The translations under genes and the position numbers were made by a program. Under the pieces are notes generated by a model, which worked only from the letters and a program-made list of their open reading frames with translations, was not told the origin of the DNA and ran no database searches. From Warburgia ugandensis (taxonomy: Eukaryota; Streptophyta; Magnoliopsida; Canellales; Canellaceae): a DNA stretch of 64,000 nucleotides. Shown here piece by piece: positions 35,182 to 47,869 of this stretch. The stretch spans positions 45,832,001 through 45,896,000 of the forward strand of contig CP141127.1 of assembly GCA_035236585.1 (NCBI GenBank), in the 5' to 3' direction. Numbering within the stretch: the first letter of the stretch is position 1; each line of letters begins with the position of its first letter.

Positions 35182-35582
35182 AGGAAGAAGGCGGTGCCCC
35201 TCAATGGCGGTGCCGCCATCCTTTCCAACACCACCCTACAGAGGCGGTTCTGGAAAGTTCAGGAATGACGGTGGCTGGAGGAGGAAGAAGATGGGGGTGC
35301 CGTTATCAAAATGGCCCCCTGTGTTTTCGTGTCCTGTTGCTATATATTCAAATTCCAGTTATGCCCTCAATCTTCAGACGCCTACAACTTTTTCATACGA
35401 GCTCCGTTTTCGGCGTTCTTTGAGGCGTTGGATTTCATTTTGAGTCTAGAATGTAATGGTACTGATTTTTCTCATAAATTCATTTATTTTATATTTTTAT
35501 TAATAGTAAACATCTAAACATATATATTGATTTTCAAAGTTATCCCTTTTTACAAAATAGCTTCAAAATTTGAGGCATCACA

Positions 35583-37105
35583 AGTTTTCTAAGCCACATT
35601 ATCTTAAGATGATGTTGTCATAGAACAATGAAAGGTAGTAGAGAAGTGGGAAACACCTAAGATATTGTCAGAGATGCAAAGTTAACTAGGACTCATGGAA
35701 TAATAAAGAAAATTCATTGAGGGTTTCTCATGAATTGCGTTTCTAGCATCTAAGTTGACATGAAAAGATTTGAGGTTCATGTGAGACAATGCATGTAAAA
35801 GTAAGCTTCCAAGAATTAAAGAGGAAGTTAAGCATTACAATAGCATTTAACTTACCATTAGCTAGTAGAGATCTTATGGTTTTCAATGATGCATTAAGTA
35901 GAGGTTTGGGACGCATATTGAGCTTAAAGCCATAGTCTTTGCCTTGAAGATTTAAAGGCCACACTTACACAAGGTGAAATTTGAGGTATTCACTGATAAC
36001 ATGAATCTCAAATACATCCTCTCATAGCAAGACTTGAATATGATGTAGAGAAGAAGGATGGAGTACTTAAAAAGACCATAGTTTATTCATTCAGTAACAT
36101 CCATACAAGGCCAATGTAGTGGTTGATGTGCTGGATTGACAGATGCAAGGGATGTGTACACGAATGCTTTTTAAGATATGGAAGTGCTATTGGAGGTCGT
36201 TGGTCATAGATTAAATATTTAGCATGATGAGTATTTTATCCCAAACTTGGTAGAGAGATATTGAGAGAGTTCTTTAAATAAAGAAGGACGATGCCGAGAA
36301 GCAAGCACTAATTGGGAAACCAGGTTTCATCAAAGAAGCAAATGATAGTATATGAGTGTAGAGAAGATTGGTGGTGCTGACAAATGTTGAATTGAGGCAA
36401 GAGATTTTAGAGAAGCACACCAATCATAGTGTACTATTCATCCAAGTAGAACAAAAATGTACTAGGCTTTGAAAATATAATCCTGGTAGAATGGGATGAG
36501 GAAAGATGAGAGGGTGTATGTGGATGTTTAACTTGTCAGCAGTTTAAGGCTAAGCATTAGGGGCTAGCATGGCTTTCATATCCTCTTGACCTTCCTGAGT
36601 GGAATTAAGAACATAGCACCATGGACTTAGTTGTAGGTTTCCCAAAGACAGTAAGTGGGCATGGCATGATATGGATGATAGTTGATTAGTTAGCAAAATG
36701 AACACAGTTTCTCCTGATTTGATAGAATCAGTCTTTTAATAGTTTAGTATGATTGTAAATTCAAGAAGTTATCAGTTTGCACAAAATGTTGATGACTATT
36801 ACTTCTAACAAAGACATGTAGTTTACCTCACAATTTTGGAGATTTGTGTAGTAGTTTGTAGGATCGTCATTGAATTTTAGTATAGCCTTCCATTCTTAGA
36901 CTGATGATCAATTTGAGAGGCCAATTGAAAATTTCGATATAAAGGATCAAAACCAGAAGGGAAAAAAAATTTCTTTAGTTAAATACCTTTGCCAACATAA
37001 TTTAGTCAAAGAGGTAACATAAGAACTGGAGTATAATATGAGAATGAAATATCCTAAATTGGTTATTAATTGAAGTTGAGAAGAATTTTGAGCCCAAAAA
37101 TATTT
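35583..37105 (+). pseudogene. Gypsy pol relic: late RT, RNase H, integrase
   Basis: Continues the pol cut at 29874. Frames broken by many stops show, in order: late RT (KKIH.GF / LASKLT.KDLRF words near 35705-35780), RNase H (FALK near 35938, then VFTDNMNLKYILS near 35983-36025, matching the usual FTDHKSLKY), and integrase (HSTMDLVVGFPKTVSGHG.IW words near 36605-36690, matching the usual MDFVVGLP.T.SGHDAIW). The end runs into AATGTAATGTCCC, a C-like LTR start. No functional product is possible. Portions between RNase H and integrase are shortened. Confidence 0.75.
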
Positions 37106-37118
37106 GAAGGTGTAAAAA

Positions 37119-37480
37119 TGTAATGTCCCAAAATTTTGTACCATTCTTACAATTAACAAAAATCTAAATTTTATCCAAAATCCAAAATTTTGAAGTTTTA
37201 GACTCTAAATACTGCTACCATGAGACCTCTACAAATGGATAGAACTTAGATAGAGTTACCCAACTACACTAAGATAGTTAAAATTTAGTAGTAGATATCT
37301 AAGTAATGAGGAAAACAAGATTTTGCATTGATAATGACACCACTTTCTAAATTGCTACTAGGAACAAGTTTGAGGTAAAAGAGCAATCCAAGGAGTTTGT
37401 GAACTCTATACACATGGATAATGGATGTCATGATGATTAACCCATTAATATTGTCATGACATAAAAGCCATGTTGTAATA
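37119..37480 (+). mobile_element. C-like LTR start (3' LTR fragment)
   Basis: Begins TGTAATGTCCCAAAATTTTG, resembling the C LTR start at 1248 over about 80 bases, then diverging. Its place at the end of gypsy pol suggests the 3' LTR of that element. The right limit is approximate because copia sequence follows. Confidence 0.5.
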
Positions 37481-37529
37481 ATAGTGTGGTTAAACACTCT
37501 AAAAGATAGGTTCACACTCATAATTTGTT

Positions 37530-38095
37530 AGAAGAGTGCGATAGCAATCCTAACACTTTCAAGGAAGCAATGTGAGAGATTAATCTTAGAAGTGACTACA
37601 GGGTATGAAAGAAAAAATAGACTTAATGCTTACAAATCAAGTATAAACTCTAAGAGATTCACTTGAAGACATCAAGTTGATTTGTTGTTAAGTGGGTCTA
37701 TAAGAGAAAAAGAGATTGACAAAGGAAAGTAGGGACTTTCATGGCAAGATTGGTGGTGAAAGGCTATAATCAAAAGGAATTGATTTATGAGGAGAGCTTC
37801 TCATTAGTTGAAATGTTTAAGTATATAAAACTTCAATTGGTTATGGCAACACAATATCACTATCAGATACATAAATGAATGTCAAAACAACTTTTTTGAC
37901 TCGGCATTTAGAATAGGATATTTACATGATCCTTCCTCCAAAGTTTTAATCTGTCGAGATATCTTATAAAGTTTACAAATTGTAGAGATCAATCTGCAGA
38001 TTGATATAGGCATCAGCAAGTTATAATCTTAGGTTTGATGAAGGAGTCCAAGAGTTTGGCTTGTTAAAAAATCCAAAAGACACCTATTGTTTTCC
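37530..38095 (+). pseudogene. Ty1/copia reverse transcriptase relic
   Basis: Fragmented frames give NPNTFKEAM near 37548, then MARLVVKGYNQKELIYEESF near 37740-37800, LQLVMATQYHYQIH near 37830-37880, and a late HQQVIILGLMKESKSL-like part near 38010-38060. These match the copia RT order (FKEAM; KARLVAKGY.Q..GIDYEETFSPV; HQMDVKTAFL; LKQA...W). Many stops; no other copia domain, primer site or LTR was found, so this is an isolated fragment. Confidence 0.72.
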
Positions 38096-40294
38096 TAATG
38101 TTATGATTTAAAAATTACTGGCAAGTACACAAATCAATGTAGTCCTTTCATACAAATGAGGTTGATCCCATGAAGAATCTCATAGATTTTATTGGATTTT
38201 ATTTAAATTGATTAACTTCAACCAGTAAGAAAGAGTTGCAGTTGTAGGAAACTAAAGCACTCAAAATAGAAACATACATGGAATTAGAAAGTAAAACTAG
38301 ACAGGAAACTTACTAAAACTAAAATGGCAATGAAATTGGAAATTTATTAAACTAACATACAAGCAAACTTAGAAATTACAATAAGGAAACAACAGTAAAT
38401 AACTAACATATGACAATTAGTAAACATGGAAACTTCCCTAATCTAGAATTAAAGGTAACAAAAACTTACTAAAATTTAAACTAAGCAATTGAAATTCTAA
38501 ACATAACTAATTAATAGTAAAAAAATAAAGAAAAAATTAGATAGATTCATATCAGGAAACTACCTAAAAAAGAAACTTTACTAATTTAGAAGTTTCCGAA
38601 ACAAAAACATACCAAAAATAGAACTTTCTAAAAATCAAAAATAAAAATTTCTAAACCTAAAACAACATAATAATAACTAAATTAACTATTGTAACACAAG
38701 ATCTAACAAATAAATTATCCAAATTTCAGAGGAGAATGGGACTTAGAACCATGCACATGGTTTTTGGACCATGGGCATGATTCAAGAGCCCTGAAGATTA
38801 TGAAAATTGCTGATTCTAATGAAAGCTAACGTGAAAAATAACTATGGGATATAATAAAAAACATGAAAATCTAAATGGGTTCCTAAGGATTCAATCAAAA
38901 ACGATATTTAGATGTCTGAAATTAAAGCACAAAGTTAAGGAAAAACCAATTTCCAGATTTCAGTACTTGAGAACAATCAATAAATCTCGCATTAGAAAAC
39001 TACTGAAACCATCACTTTTATGCAAAGAAACAACCCATACATCAAGTACTTAGATGATATAAGAATCCATAACAAGAATTTCCAAGAGAATTTATTGAAT
39101 CACCTCCAAGTTTACGTCTACATTATGAGCATAAAACTATCTTAAATTTCTGAAATTTACATACTTTTTCAAAGCTTGAAATCTTATCTTAGTAACAACA
39201 ACAATTACAATTTATTGCTCACAATCCAAAGTATAATGACATTCAAAGAAAACTCATGATGGAATTTAAGATAAACAAAGGCTAAGTGGCTGAACTAGAT
39301 AAGTGAAAATCACCTAAAAGTAAGGAAAAAAATCATGAACAAAACGTGAATTTCAAGAGGAGTAAGGATTTAAGTAGTTTTTCTCTTGGTTGTCACTACC
39401 AGAAATAAATAACTTGAATATTGATTTAATAACAAAGAAAATATGATGGAATGGAATGAATGGGAAAGAAATTAAGGTCTAGAAAGTAGCATGAATTCTA
39501 AGGAGCAAAACAATGAAAACTTAATAAATGGAACTAAAGTAAAACAACTAAGCTACTAACCTAAATTGGAGAGAAACAAAGAAAAAGAATAACAAGAAGA
39601 CAAAAGGAATAAAAGCACCAACAATGTTCCAAAGTCTAGCAACAACTTAAGCAACAAAGGAAAGCTAGAATTCAAGGTTGTGTCACTCAACCTCTACTTA
39701 GAAAATTCTTATGGAACATAGGACTATGTATAGATGAGTTGTTTTTTTAACTTAGGAAGGTGTGAAAACATAAGGAAATTTCCATAGAATTATGGTATTG
39801 AATGAGGAAGGTTAGGTGAAAGATAAATTAGTAACATGATTTCATAAACATGACATAAGAGAGATAGGAAGCATGGCTGGCTGCTTTATAATTTTGAAAA
39901 GGATATAGGTGTCTTTTTCCTGAAAGGAAAGTGGAGCTCTTTCCCTTCTAATTTTGTGATGTTTGGTTGATAAATAGTCAAGGAATAAGGTGTATGAAAG
40001 ATGTGGATAGATTTAGGGTTTTGAAGTTGCATGAATTGAAATATATCTAAGGTTTTCTATTAAGGAAACCTTTGACCACTGAATAGCAAAGTGGGATGAG
40101 GTGGGGCAAATTGTTTGGCTGTGGTTTCCCAAGAAGTGGCGATTGGTTGGATGGTATGGATGAGACTTTAGGAGGGTGGAGAAGTCTTAGAAAGGTAACA
40201 CTCTTGAATAGAAGGTAAAATTCGTAGTGATATTTGGTAGTGAAGTAGAATGTGAGGAAAAAGTGAGAAAAACATAAAAAAAATAAAAGGGTCT
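38096..40294 (-). mobile_element. AT-rich terminal/UTR part of a minus-strand Tat/Athila-type element
   Basis: No gene. Near 38110-38190 (ACTGGCAAGTACACAAATCA and TGAGGTTGATCCCATGAAGA) it resembles a sequence block commonly found at the ends of plant Tat/Athila elements; the rest is a long A-rich run of short stretches. It is continuous with 45394 onward once the B solo LTR is removed, as the GGTCT duplication at 40290/45394 shows. The border with the copia relic is approximate. Confidence 0.5.
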
Positions 40295-40848
40295 TATAAT
40301 AACCCTAATTTTTGTAAATTGATTGAGAAAATCAATTTAGTTTAAATTTTTAGAAATTTTGGGCTGGAATATTAGGTTATTGGAAATTCTCTTTTTATAA
40401 AGATTAAAACATGATTTAAAACTTAGAAATTATGAATGTACTAAAAGAAACCGATTGAAATGACACTAAGTACGTTCAATTTTGAGTTAAAATGAAAAAT
40501 TCCTAATTTTCTTTATTTTTATTAATAAAAGGATAAAATGGTAATTTTATCTGAGACATCAATATTTAGAATGTACTTGGAAATACAAATCCAACGCCAC
40601 TAAGTATGCTCAATTCCATGTTCGAGAGAATAACTTGGATTTTTCTCCATAAAAGGGCAAAATGGTCCTTTCACACCCCATGGGGCCCACAAAAAAATCC
40701 AATGGCCAGAAAACATGTAATAAGCGGTCAAACCACTACCAGATGCTAGTGGAGAAGGAGGTGGGAGTGGAGGATCCAATGTTAATTTAATATTTAAAAG
40801 AATTGAAACATGATTATTATAAGTAATTATGAAAAATTCAAAAACATC

Positions 40849-40856
40849 TATAAATG
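40849..40856 (+). promoter_or_regulatory. TATA box, B solo LTR
   Basis: ATCTATAAATGC, about 555 bases after the LTR start. Confidence 0.68.
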
Positions 40857-41622
40857 CTTCTCTAAAAATCCTCCAAAAATGTTCTTAAAATTCCCACAAA
40901 ATCATCTTTCCTACTCTAAAATCCCAGATCTAGACTCCTTCCCAAAAATCTCCCTTCTTGCGCTTTCTCTCTCCTCTCTCTAATTGGAACAAGAGACCTA
41001 AATTCAATTAGGTACTCTATTTCAAATTGAATCTGACAAATCTCACCATCCATACAATCATAGAATACCTTATCTACAAACTATAAAATCAATTTTAAGA
41101 TCCAACGGTGCAATCAATGAGAAATCACAAAAAAAGGACTATCAGGCTATCTTATCATCAAAGGGTATTTATTTCAAATTGAGCTTCAAATCTACATTGT
41201 TTCTCCAATCAGGTAGGTGAAAACACTTCCTATACTTATTTCATGCTGTTTTATGCCATTTTTTATTTTTTTATAATTAGTTTTAGGTTAAAATTTATAA
41301 AAATAAAGTAAGGACCAAAAGCCTTCAATTATAGATGATGGAGGTCTCAGATGGAAAATCTAAGCCTTACAATTGATCTAGAAGGGTCCAAAACCCTTAG
41401 GGTAGAAATTTCAACAATTTTTATTAAGTTTTGAGCCATAAATTGAAGAGGATTGATTGGACTGTCCAATCTCCCAAATCAGATCAGCTCTTGGGACGCG
41501 CTGCGAAATGTCGCATGGAAACGCACCTTGCAGGAGCATTTTTGGGTAGGCAAGCTGCGTGCGACGCTGTTCCAACAAAATAGCCACGTGATAGCACTGA
41601 TCCCATGGAGCATGTCATGCAT

Positions 41623-41643
41623 GTGTCCCGATGACGGGTGCAC
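41623..41643 (+). repeat. Bulged tetraloop hairpin in B solo LTR GC island
   Basis: GTGTCCCG / loop ATGA / CGGGTGCAC: an 8-pair stem with one bulged T (one G-T pair). The island (41480-41700) is the only GC-rich part of this LTR. Confidence 0.4.
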
Positions 41644-44600
41644 AGCGACCGTTCCATCCGACCGGCCTATTATGCCCAATCAATCCAGCTCGTCCATTCC
41701 ATTGGGCCCAAATCAAATATGGACCTTAGGAATGACTGTGAACTTCATAGTTCAATTGTGGAGTCATCTGAAGTCCAAATTGAGATAAGAGAGAAGCTAT
41801 GGAAAGCTAATAATGTCTATTTTCTTACGAAACCATAATATTGATAAAAACATTCCCGAAACTTTCGATTTTCAAGAATTAAGTTTCTAATTTTCATGAT
41901 CTTTAAGATCTGAGATGATCAAATCTTGGGGATCTGATTTATTAATGATATAATGTTGAAATCAAGTAATATCCATGATTTATTTGGACAGATCTAAGAT
42001 AAATTGAGAGATCTGCCCTTTATAGTAGAAAAACCCTAAAAATACAAAGGGACCCACTTGATCAATGAGATCAAGTATGATTAGATCCTCGGGATGGATT
42101 GAATGAATGATATTATGATGGAATCCATTGAGATCATGGATTGAATATGACCAAAAACAAAGGGAGGATATGATCTTGGACCCTAATGGAGTAAAAGCCC
42201 TAAAATTAATTAAAACCCTTAATTAAAAGGAAAATACCTAAGATCTAATGGTTGGATCATAAGTAAAATATTTAATAATGAGAAATGGATTAGCTTGAGC
42301 TATGCATTAATATCATTTGATTTATTTCATGAATATAGGATCCATGATAGATTATTTTAGTATAAGTTCATTTCAAATGTCCATAAAATTATTCATGAAT
42401 GATGAATTGTAACTTAGTACCATGTTGGTATGATTTCATGCAATTGTAACTTAGGACCATGCTAGGATTTCATGTTAGATTAGACTATGGTATGAGATGG
42501 TACCTTAAGTCCATGATAGTTAGATTTGAGTTTATTAAATAAAGTATATTAGTTAGAAATCATGCTAGTGTAATCTTAAGTACCTTGTACCATTATCATT
42601 AGGTTGTTCAATTATGTAGTTTTATACTTTAAAGTTATAATTCATTTATGGTTAAATTTTATTAGTAGATTTAATTATTAAAGTAGTTATCAGATAAAGA
42701 GCATAAAACACCAAAAATGGAATCTAATGAGAAAGTAGAGTTTCATGACACAAATAAGAGTGAATTATTTGACTTGGACTTAATTAGTAAGGGCTATAGT
42801 TAGTAGGACAATATAAGGATTATCAAATCCTTGGCCCAAACTAGGGGAATAATAAACCCCATGAATGACATTTTAAATGTTCATGGACTTAATTAAAATC
42901 AATTAGAAAGAGTTACTTAAGGTTAACATGCTCATAGGAACCTTATGAAAGGTTGAGCTAAGGTCATTCTAGTGAATGTTGAACATGGTAGTTAAGGGGG
43001 TTCTCTAATAGAACCTCGCTCTTCCCCTACCTTCCATTGACGTTTGTGAGGTCTAAATGCCTCCTTACATGAGGATTGAAGTAACCACTTTGTGTTCACC
43101 CATTTAGCTAGTAAGCATTAGCCAATTGGAAATAAGATGAGCAATCTAGACTTAGGCTGAAATAAATTATCTTCAACCAATAAGACATTAACTAGATGAA
43201 TAATAATAAGAGCATAAAAGGTTAGTAAATTATCTAACCTTAATAAAAATTGTAAGGAAGATAAGGATGATCAAACATGATCCATTGGATCTTGAATGAT
43301 CAAGAACAATAAAAAGAAATAAATACTTCTCGATGATGATATGTATTGCTACCAACTTAGATTAAATAGAATAGAAGATCTTACATCAATTAGAAGATCT
43401 TAGATCAAATACAAGATCTAAACCCTTGATCAATTATGATTCAGGGAAGAGAACCAAGATCATCCTCCTTAGGGATGATCAAACAACTAAACTTAGATCA
43501 AAGAAGAACTAGATGATAGAAGATCTAAGCCCTTGATCTTTATCAACAAGTAGAAATTGTTGATCAAAAGATTTATGAAAGATTAAGATCAAAGAAAGGA
43601 ATACACAAAGACTTAGAATAGAAAATAATTAGATCTGAAAGATTAGAAGATCATTCTAACCATCAAATCTATTGATCAATAGGATAAACACTATTTGAGG
43701 AAGATAGATCATAATAGGACACAAGCTATAGATCCTTTATATCAAAGGACAAGATTAGACAAATAATATAGATAGGATCCAAAATATAGGATTATTCAAA
43801 TTGTATATATATTGACGGTATGTATGGATTTATAGATTACATACATTAGTCAGGATCATAGAAGATCTGAAGAGATGGATCACTACTTGAAGGTAGGACG
43901 ATTTTATGAATGCATCTACATGAGAAGTACATGTTGTATACATGATCTTATGTTTGGAAATTTTGACAAGTATAATGTAAACTTATATTAAACCCATTGA
44001 AAACCCTTATGATCCAACCAAAACACATATAAAATGATTAAGTTAGAATTGAGGAAACCTTAAGTGAATAGGTTACTAGAAAGTATTCCAGCTCTAAGTA
44101 AATAGATGGATTGTTTGATACATATGAGAATTACTTTACATACAAGCATGGAGGCTTGTGGTTTTGTTTTAAATAGGCATAGGCCTGGGGATGCTATGCT
44201 AGGAGAGTTAATAGGGTTTGGCCACCCGCTCTTCGAAACATGTTATTATATGGATGCTAAGCCTAAATGAGGCTAAAAGTTGGGTGGAGCAGTTGTGGGA
44301 AGGCCGCCACTATGACAGCCATGGTCCTCCCCATATGGACATGGATATTGTGATTTCCACCAAGAATGGTATATGTGGATTATTGAGTAGTTATCTGAGT
44401 GCATTGGTACAGATTCTGACTACATGCATAGTAGTCCTTAGAGTATTTTTGCATTATGATACATGGCATAGTGAAATGCCTTATGATATGGCATGACGAG
44501 AGGAAAATAGCCTAGATTGTATGCTAAGGTCCCTAAGCAATCACTTAGTGGAAAAGGAAGTGATCAAGCGATAACAACCAGGAGGTGGGCTTGGAAGCAG

Positions 44601-44940
44601 CCATCCTTTGAAGAAAGCATAATAGCTCCCTGGTTTAGCCAGGTAATATTGGATTACCGATACTACCCAAATGAGGGAGTATTTCTAGCAGAGTCTAGAT
44701 GATTTATCAACTCAACATAAGCTGGATATGATTATGTTTTGAGATATTAACTAATTTTCATGGTTTTGACTATATGTATATATCTATATACAACCGTATG
44801 TATGTGTAAGGATGTACATATATGACGAAGTAAAGAGATTGCTCTATGAGTATGAATAATGGGATTATGAAGTATTAGGATTATACTATCAAAGTTTTAT
44901 GCTTCTTGAATCCCCTACTAAGCAAAATTTGCTAAGATAC

Positions 44941-44971
44941 TGTAAATGTTTCAATGTTTACAATATCTCAG
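44941..44971 (+). promoter_or_regulatory. Inverted repeat plus 3' splice-site-like motif (B solo LTR)
   Basis: TGTAAA/loop/TTTACA followed by ATATCTCAG|ATACAGAG. Confidence 0.42.
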
Positions 44972-45393
44972 ATACAGAGAAGGAGAATTAGGAGCTCAAG
45001 ACTTAAGAAGATTTTGATGAATAATCAATCAGGGTATATCTATTGAAGACATGTATTTTTATTTGAGAGCATTGTATTGTATTGAGAGTTTTTAACGTAT
45101 GGTGAGGTTTGAAATTTGGATTATATAATTTGGACAAGTATTGTGCTGCTAGTCTGTACTGTGAACCAGTGGATGGATTCTAGAATTTAATAAAAATAGA
45201 TTCCTTCAATGGAATTTTATCTTGTACAAAAATTCTACTTATGTTATGTATGAAGTGATGACTTGGGTTTTTCAAAACAAGTTTTAAAGAAAAGAATTTT
45301 TCCTGCTTTGTTTTGCAAAAAAAATTTACTAGTAAAGGCCCTGCCTTTGAAAAATGTATTACAAAATATGTTACAAAAAGCCGGGTCATCATA

Positions 45394-47869
45394 GGTCTCA
45401 TCCTATTGGTTCACATACCAACTTATCTTAATAATGTTTCCCTTAAATTCCTTCAAAGTATCCCTTAAAATATCAATTGTAGCCTTCCATTTAGCTTAAC
45501 TTATTGGCTTTGAGGGCTCCATTGGCTGGGCTTCATGGCGAGCTTGGTTGTCTCTCTTAGCTTGGATTCATGGCTCCATCCCTTGGATTGAGTGGCTTAA
45601 ATGCTTTAGCTTTACTTCCTTAGCATGTCGCCTTCTCTCATGGTTTATGTGGCTAAGGTGGCTTGAATGGCTTCCATTCAAAAGGTAGTGGAAATGCATG
45701 GTTTGCTTCATGTGTCCACTTTAGCCACCTTTAGCTCCTTTAATTACACTCATTGCTTGTCCTGAAGATGATCTTGACCTTTGGTTTTATGTTGAAGTGA
45801 TGACTTTGAGGCTTTGACTCTATCTTTTGATCCTGATCTTCAATATTTTTATGTATCAATCTCCACCATCAAATCACCATCTCGCTTCCTACAAAAAGTG
45901 AATAATTCTAATTAAATCCTAAAAAATATGATCATTCACATATTTACCATATATTAGCTTCTAGACCTACAAAATAACAAAATTTTGCCTCATTAGTTCA
46001 AAAATTCATGTGTTATGAATTTCAATCTAAAAACCCTAATTGACCCCAATAAGTTCTAACATATGGGTAAATAATTAGGTGGTTCTTATGAAAATTAGAG
46101 ACTTATCACACCCCAAAACTAGCATTTTGTTAGTCCTAAGCAAAACATGTGAAAAATCATTTTTCATGAACAAATACAGGGTGCCACTTTCTTAGGTACT
46201 CACGATTGCATTTGGCACATGCAATAAGCCCTTAATACCCCAGGTTACCCCTAGTCGATGAGTTAAGTCTCATGAGGATTTGCATTGAATATACCCACAA
46301 AATTTTGTAAGGTTGAGTCCCCTATTTTATCTTAGAGAATCCTCATTTATTAGGAGTCTACTAATTTTTTCATAATTTAGTGAAGAGAATTAACAATTTT
46401 ACAAATCATACACATACTCAAGACATTTCTTTCTAATTATTTCTTAGAGTGCAAGAGTGTATACAGCCACATAAGTCCTAACTTCTAATTAGATATACTT
46501 AAATTCTATTAGAAATATGACTTGACCTCAAATCCTCACAGGTATACTCTCAAAAATGAAACTCTCAAATAAGGAGCTAAACATATTTCTCTCATTATGT
46601 GACCAGATCCAACAAGCTAATGGTTCACATAAATCTTATAAATGCTGCAGAGGTAATGGAAAGTGGTCCTTAAGAGTGGATGTCATCATCAAGAATAGTA
46701 GGGGTAGTCTACCTTAATTCCTTTATTTTATATCCTCTTTAAGGCTATTTTCCATCTAAGATCCACAGGTCTTTGGATAGGACAAAATGTAGGCTTAGGA
46801 TACAGAAAAGAAGGGTATTAAGAATTTCAAAGGTTCAAAATTGAGTAGAGGTCTTGTTTTCTATTGTTGGATATCTCTTCTTTGATTGAAGTGAATTTGT
46901 TTTGTACTCTTGTCTTTCTTTTTTCAACTTTTCTGTTTCTGATATCTCTTTCTTTTCACTTTTCTCTTTTCTTTTTCTGATAATGCACTTCTATTTTCAT
47001 TTTTATTCACTCTTCTTTTTCTTTTGCGTCTTTGAAAGAAAGACTTCTGATGTTTCTCACTTCTTTGACTTTTTGTCCCTTTTTTTGAACTTTTCCACTA
47101 ACTCTACTCATTTTAAAAATGGGTAATGGATGTTTATTTTACTGGTTTATTTTGGATTAAGGTGATTGGGATTAAGAAAGAAAGGATTAATACTATGCTC
47201 CAAGGGCTAACTGGTAGTATGGAATATACTGGGTAGCTTTAAGTCTTTATGCAGAATAAGGATGGCCTATATCATTTCCTAGTTTTCCTAAAGCCTATCA
47301 AATTCAATAAATTTCTAGAAAGAAAGCTATTACACCTATTTATTTTTTATAGTTAACTAAAACAAGGATAATAGGATCACATGGAATTATGCACACTGAA
47401 GAAACTATGGAATTACTTATAACTTTTTTAGGGAAGATAATCTTTAAACTCATTGGGTTATAAGTCTCCACTGATTTTTCTTAGGGTGTCTAAGTCATAC
47501 CTCTCTATTAGTCTTAACTATGTGTTGTGTGTAATTATTTTTTGAGAATAAACCTTCATAAAATGCTTCAACATATGAATAATATACTAAACTAGGCATA
47601 TACACTCCATTAAGAGCAAAAATAGTAGACTTACTAAGTCTAAAAATCATGTTCTCATCATAGTAAGGGAAATCTTTGAAAAACTTGTTTTTTTTAGAAA
47701 CTCAAGAAAATAAAAAATCTTTATATGCATCTACACTCCCCGAGCCTGAATGAAACATTGTCCCCACTATTTGAAAACATAGGATACTATATGGAAAGAT
47801 GTAGAGGATGGAGATTATAAATCCTTAGGTTGACTCCCAGTAAGCACTAAGCTTAATGTCTTCTACTAG
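45394..47869 (-). mobile_element. Non-coding 3' part of a minus-strand Athila-like element
   Basis: No gene. At 46095-46160 the minus strand reads TGCTTAGGACTAACAAAATG followed by CTAGTTTTGGGGTGTG, a block long known downstream of pol in Tat/Athila elements (GACTAGCAAA...AAGTTTGGGG). A strongly pyrimidine-rich run (46914-47100) gives the chance frame 46902-47126. Pol, which should lie between protease and this block, is missing. 45400-45900 has repeated TGGCTT/GGCTTGGAT words without clear meaning. Confidence 0.6.

Larger units (their letters stand above)
29875..35582 (-). mobile_element. Family D solo LTR with target-site duplication, carrying an A2 solo LTR
   Basis: On the minus strand it starts TGTGATGCCTCAAATTTT (35582) and ends GTCCTCACA (29875). 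The five bases on each side are AGTTT (29870-29874 and 35583-35587), a perfect target-site duplication, and the interrupted pol resumes across it. Without the nested A2 LTR (30825-33493) it is about 3.0 kb. Minus-strand landmarks in order: U3 palindrome 35299-35315, TATA 35171-35181, donor CAG|GTACGC (GT at 35049-35050), GC-rich island 34870-34580, the conserved module (split by the nested LTR), inverted repeat 30279-30295 and TTTTTCAG ending 30257. It is related to family A. Confidence 0.9.
40295..45393 (+). mobile_element. Family B solo LTR with perfect target-site duplication
   Basis: 5099 bases, flanked by GGTCT on both sides (40290-40294 and 45394-45398). The normal TG...CA ends read TA...TA (TATAATAACCC ... 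GGGTCATCATA), so both end bases have mutated by transition. It is the most complete plus-strand B LTR here: TATA 40849-40856, donor CAG|GTAGGT (GT 41213-41214), GC island about 41480-41700 with hairpin 41623-41643, B module 44185-44380, inverted repeat plus CTCAG 44941-44971, AATAAA 45189-45194. Confidence 0.93.

Noticed and set aside
41453..41838. Plus-strand frames in the B solo LTR GC island
   Set aside because: Confined to the island, not shared with the other B copies at 59126-59441 (minus LTR) or 62120-62372.
46902..47126. Phe/Ser-rich frame of 74 codons
   Set aside because: Translation of a pyrimidine-rich tract typical of Athila untranslated DNA.
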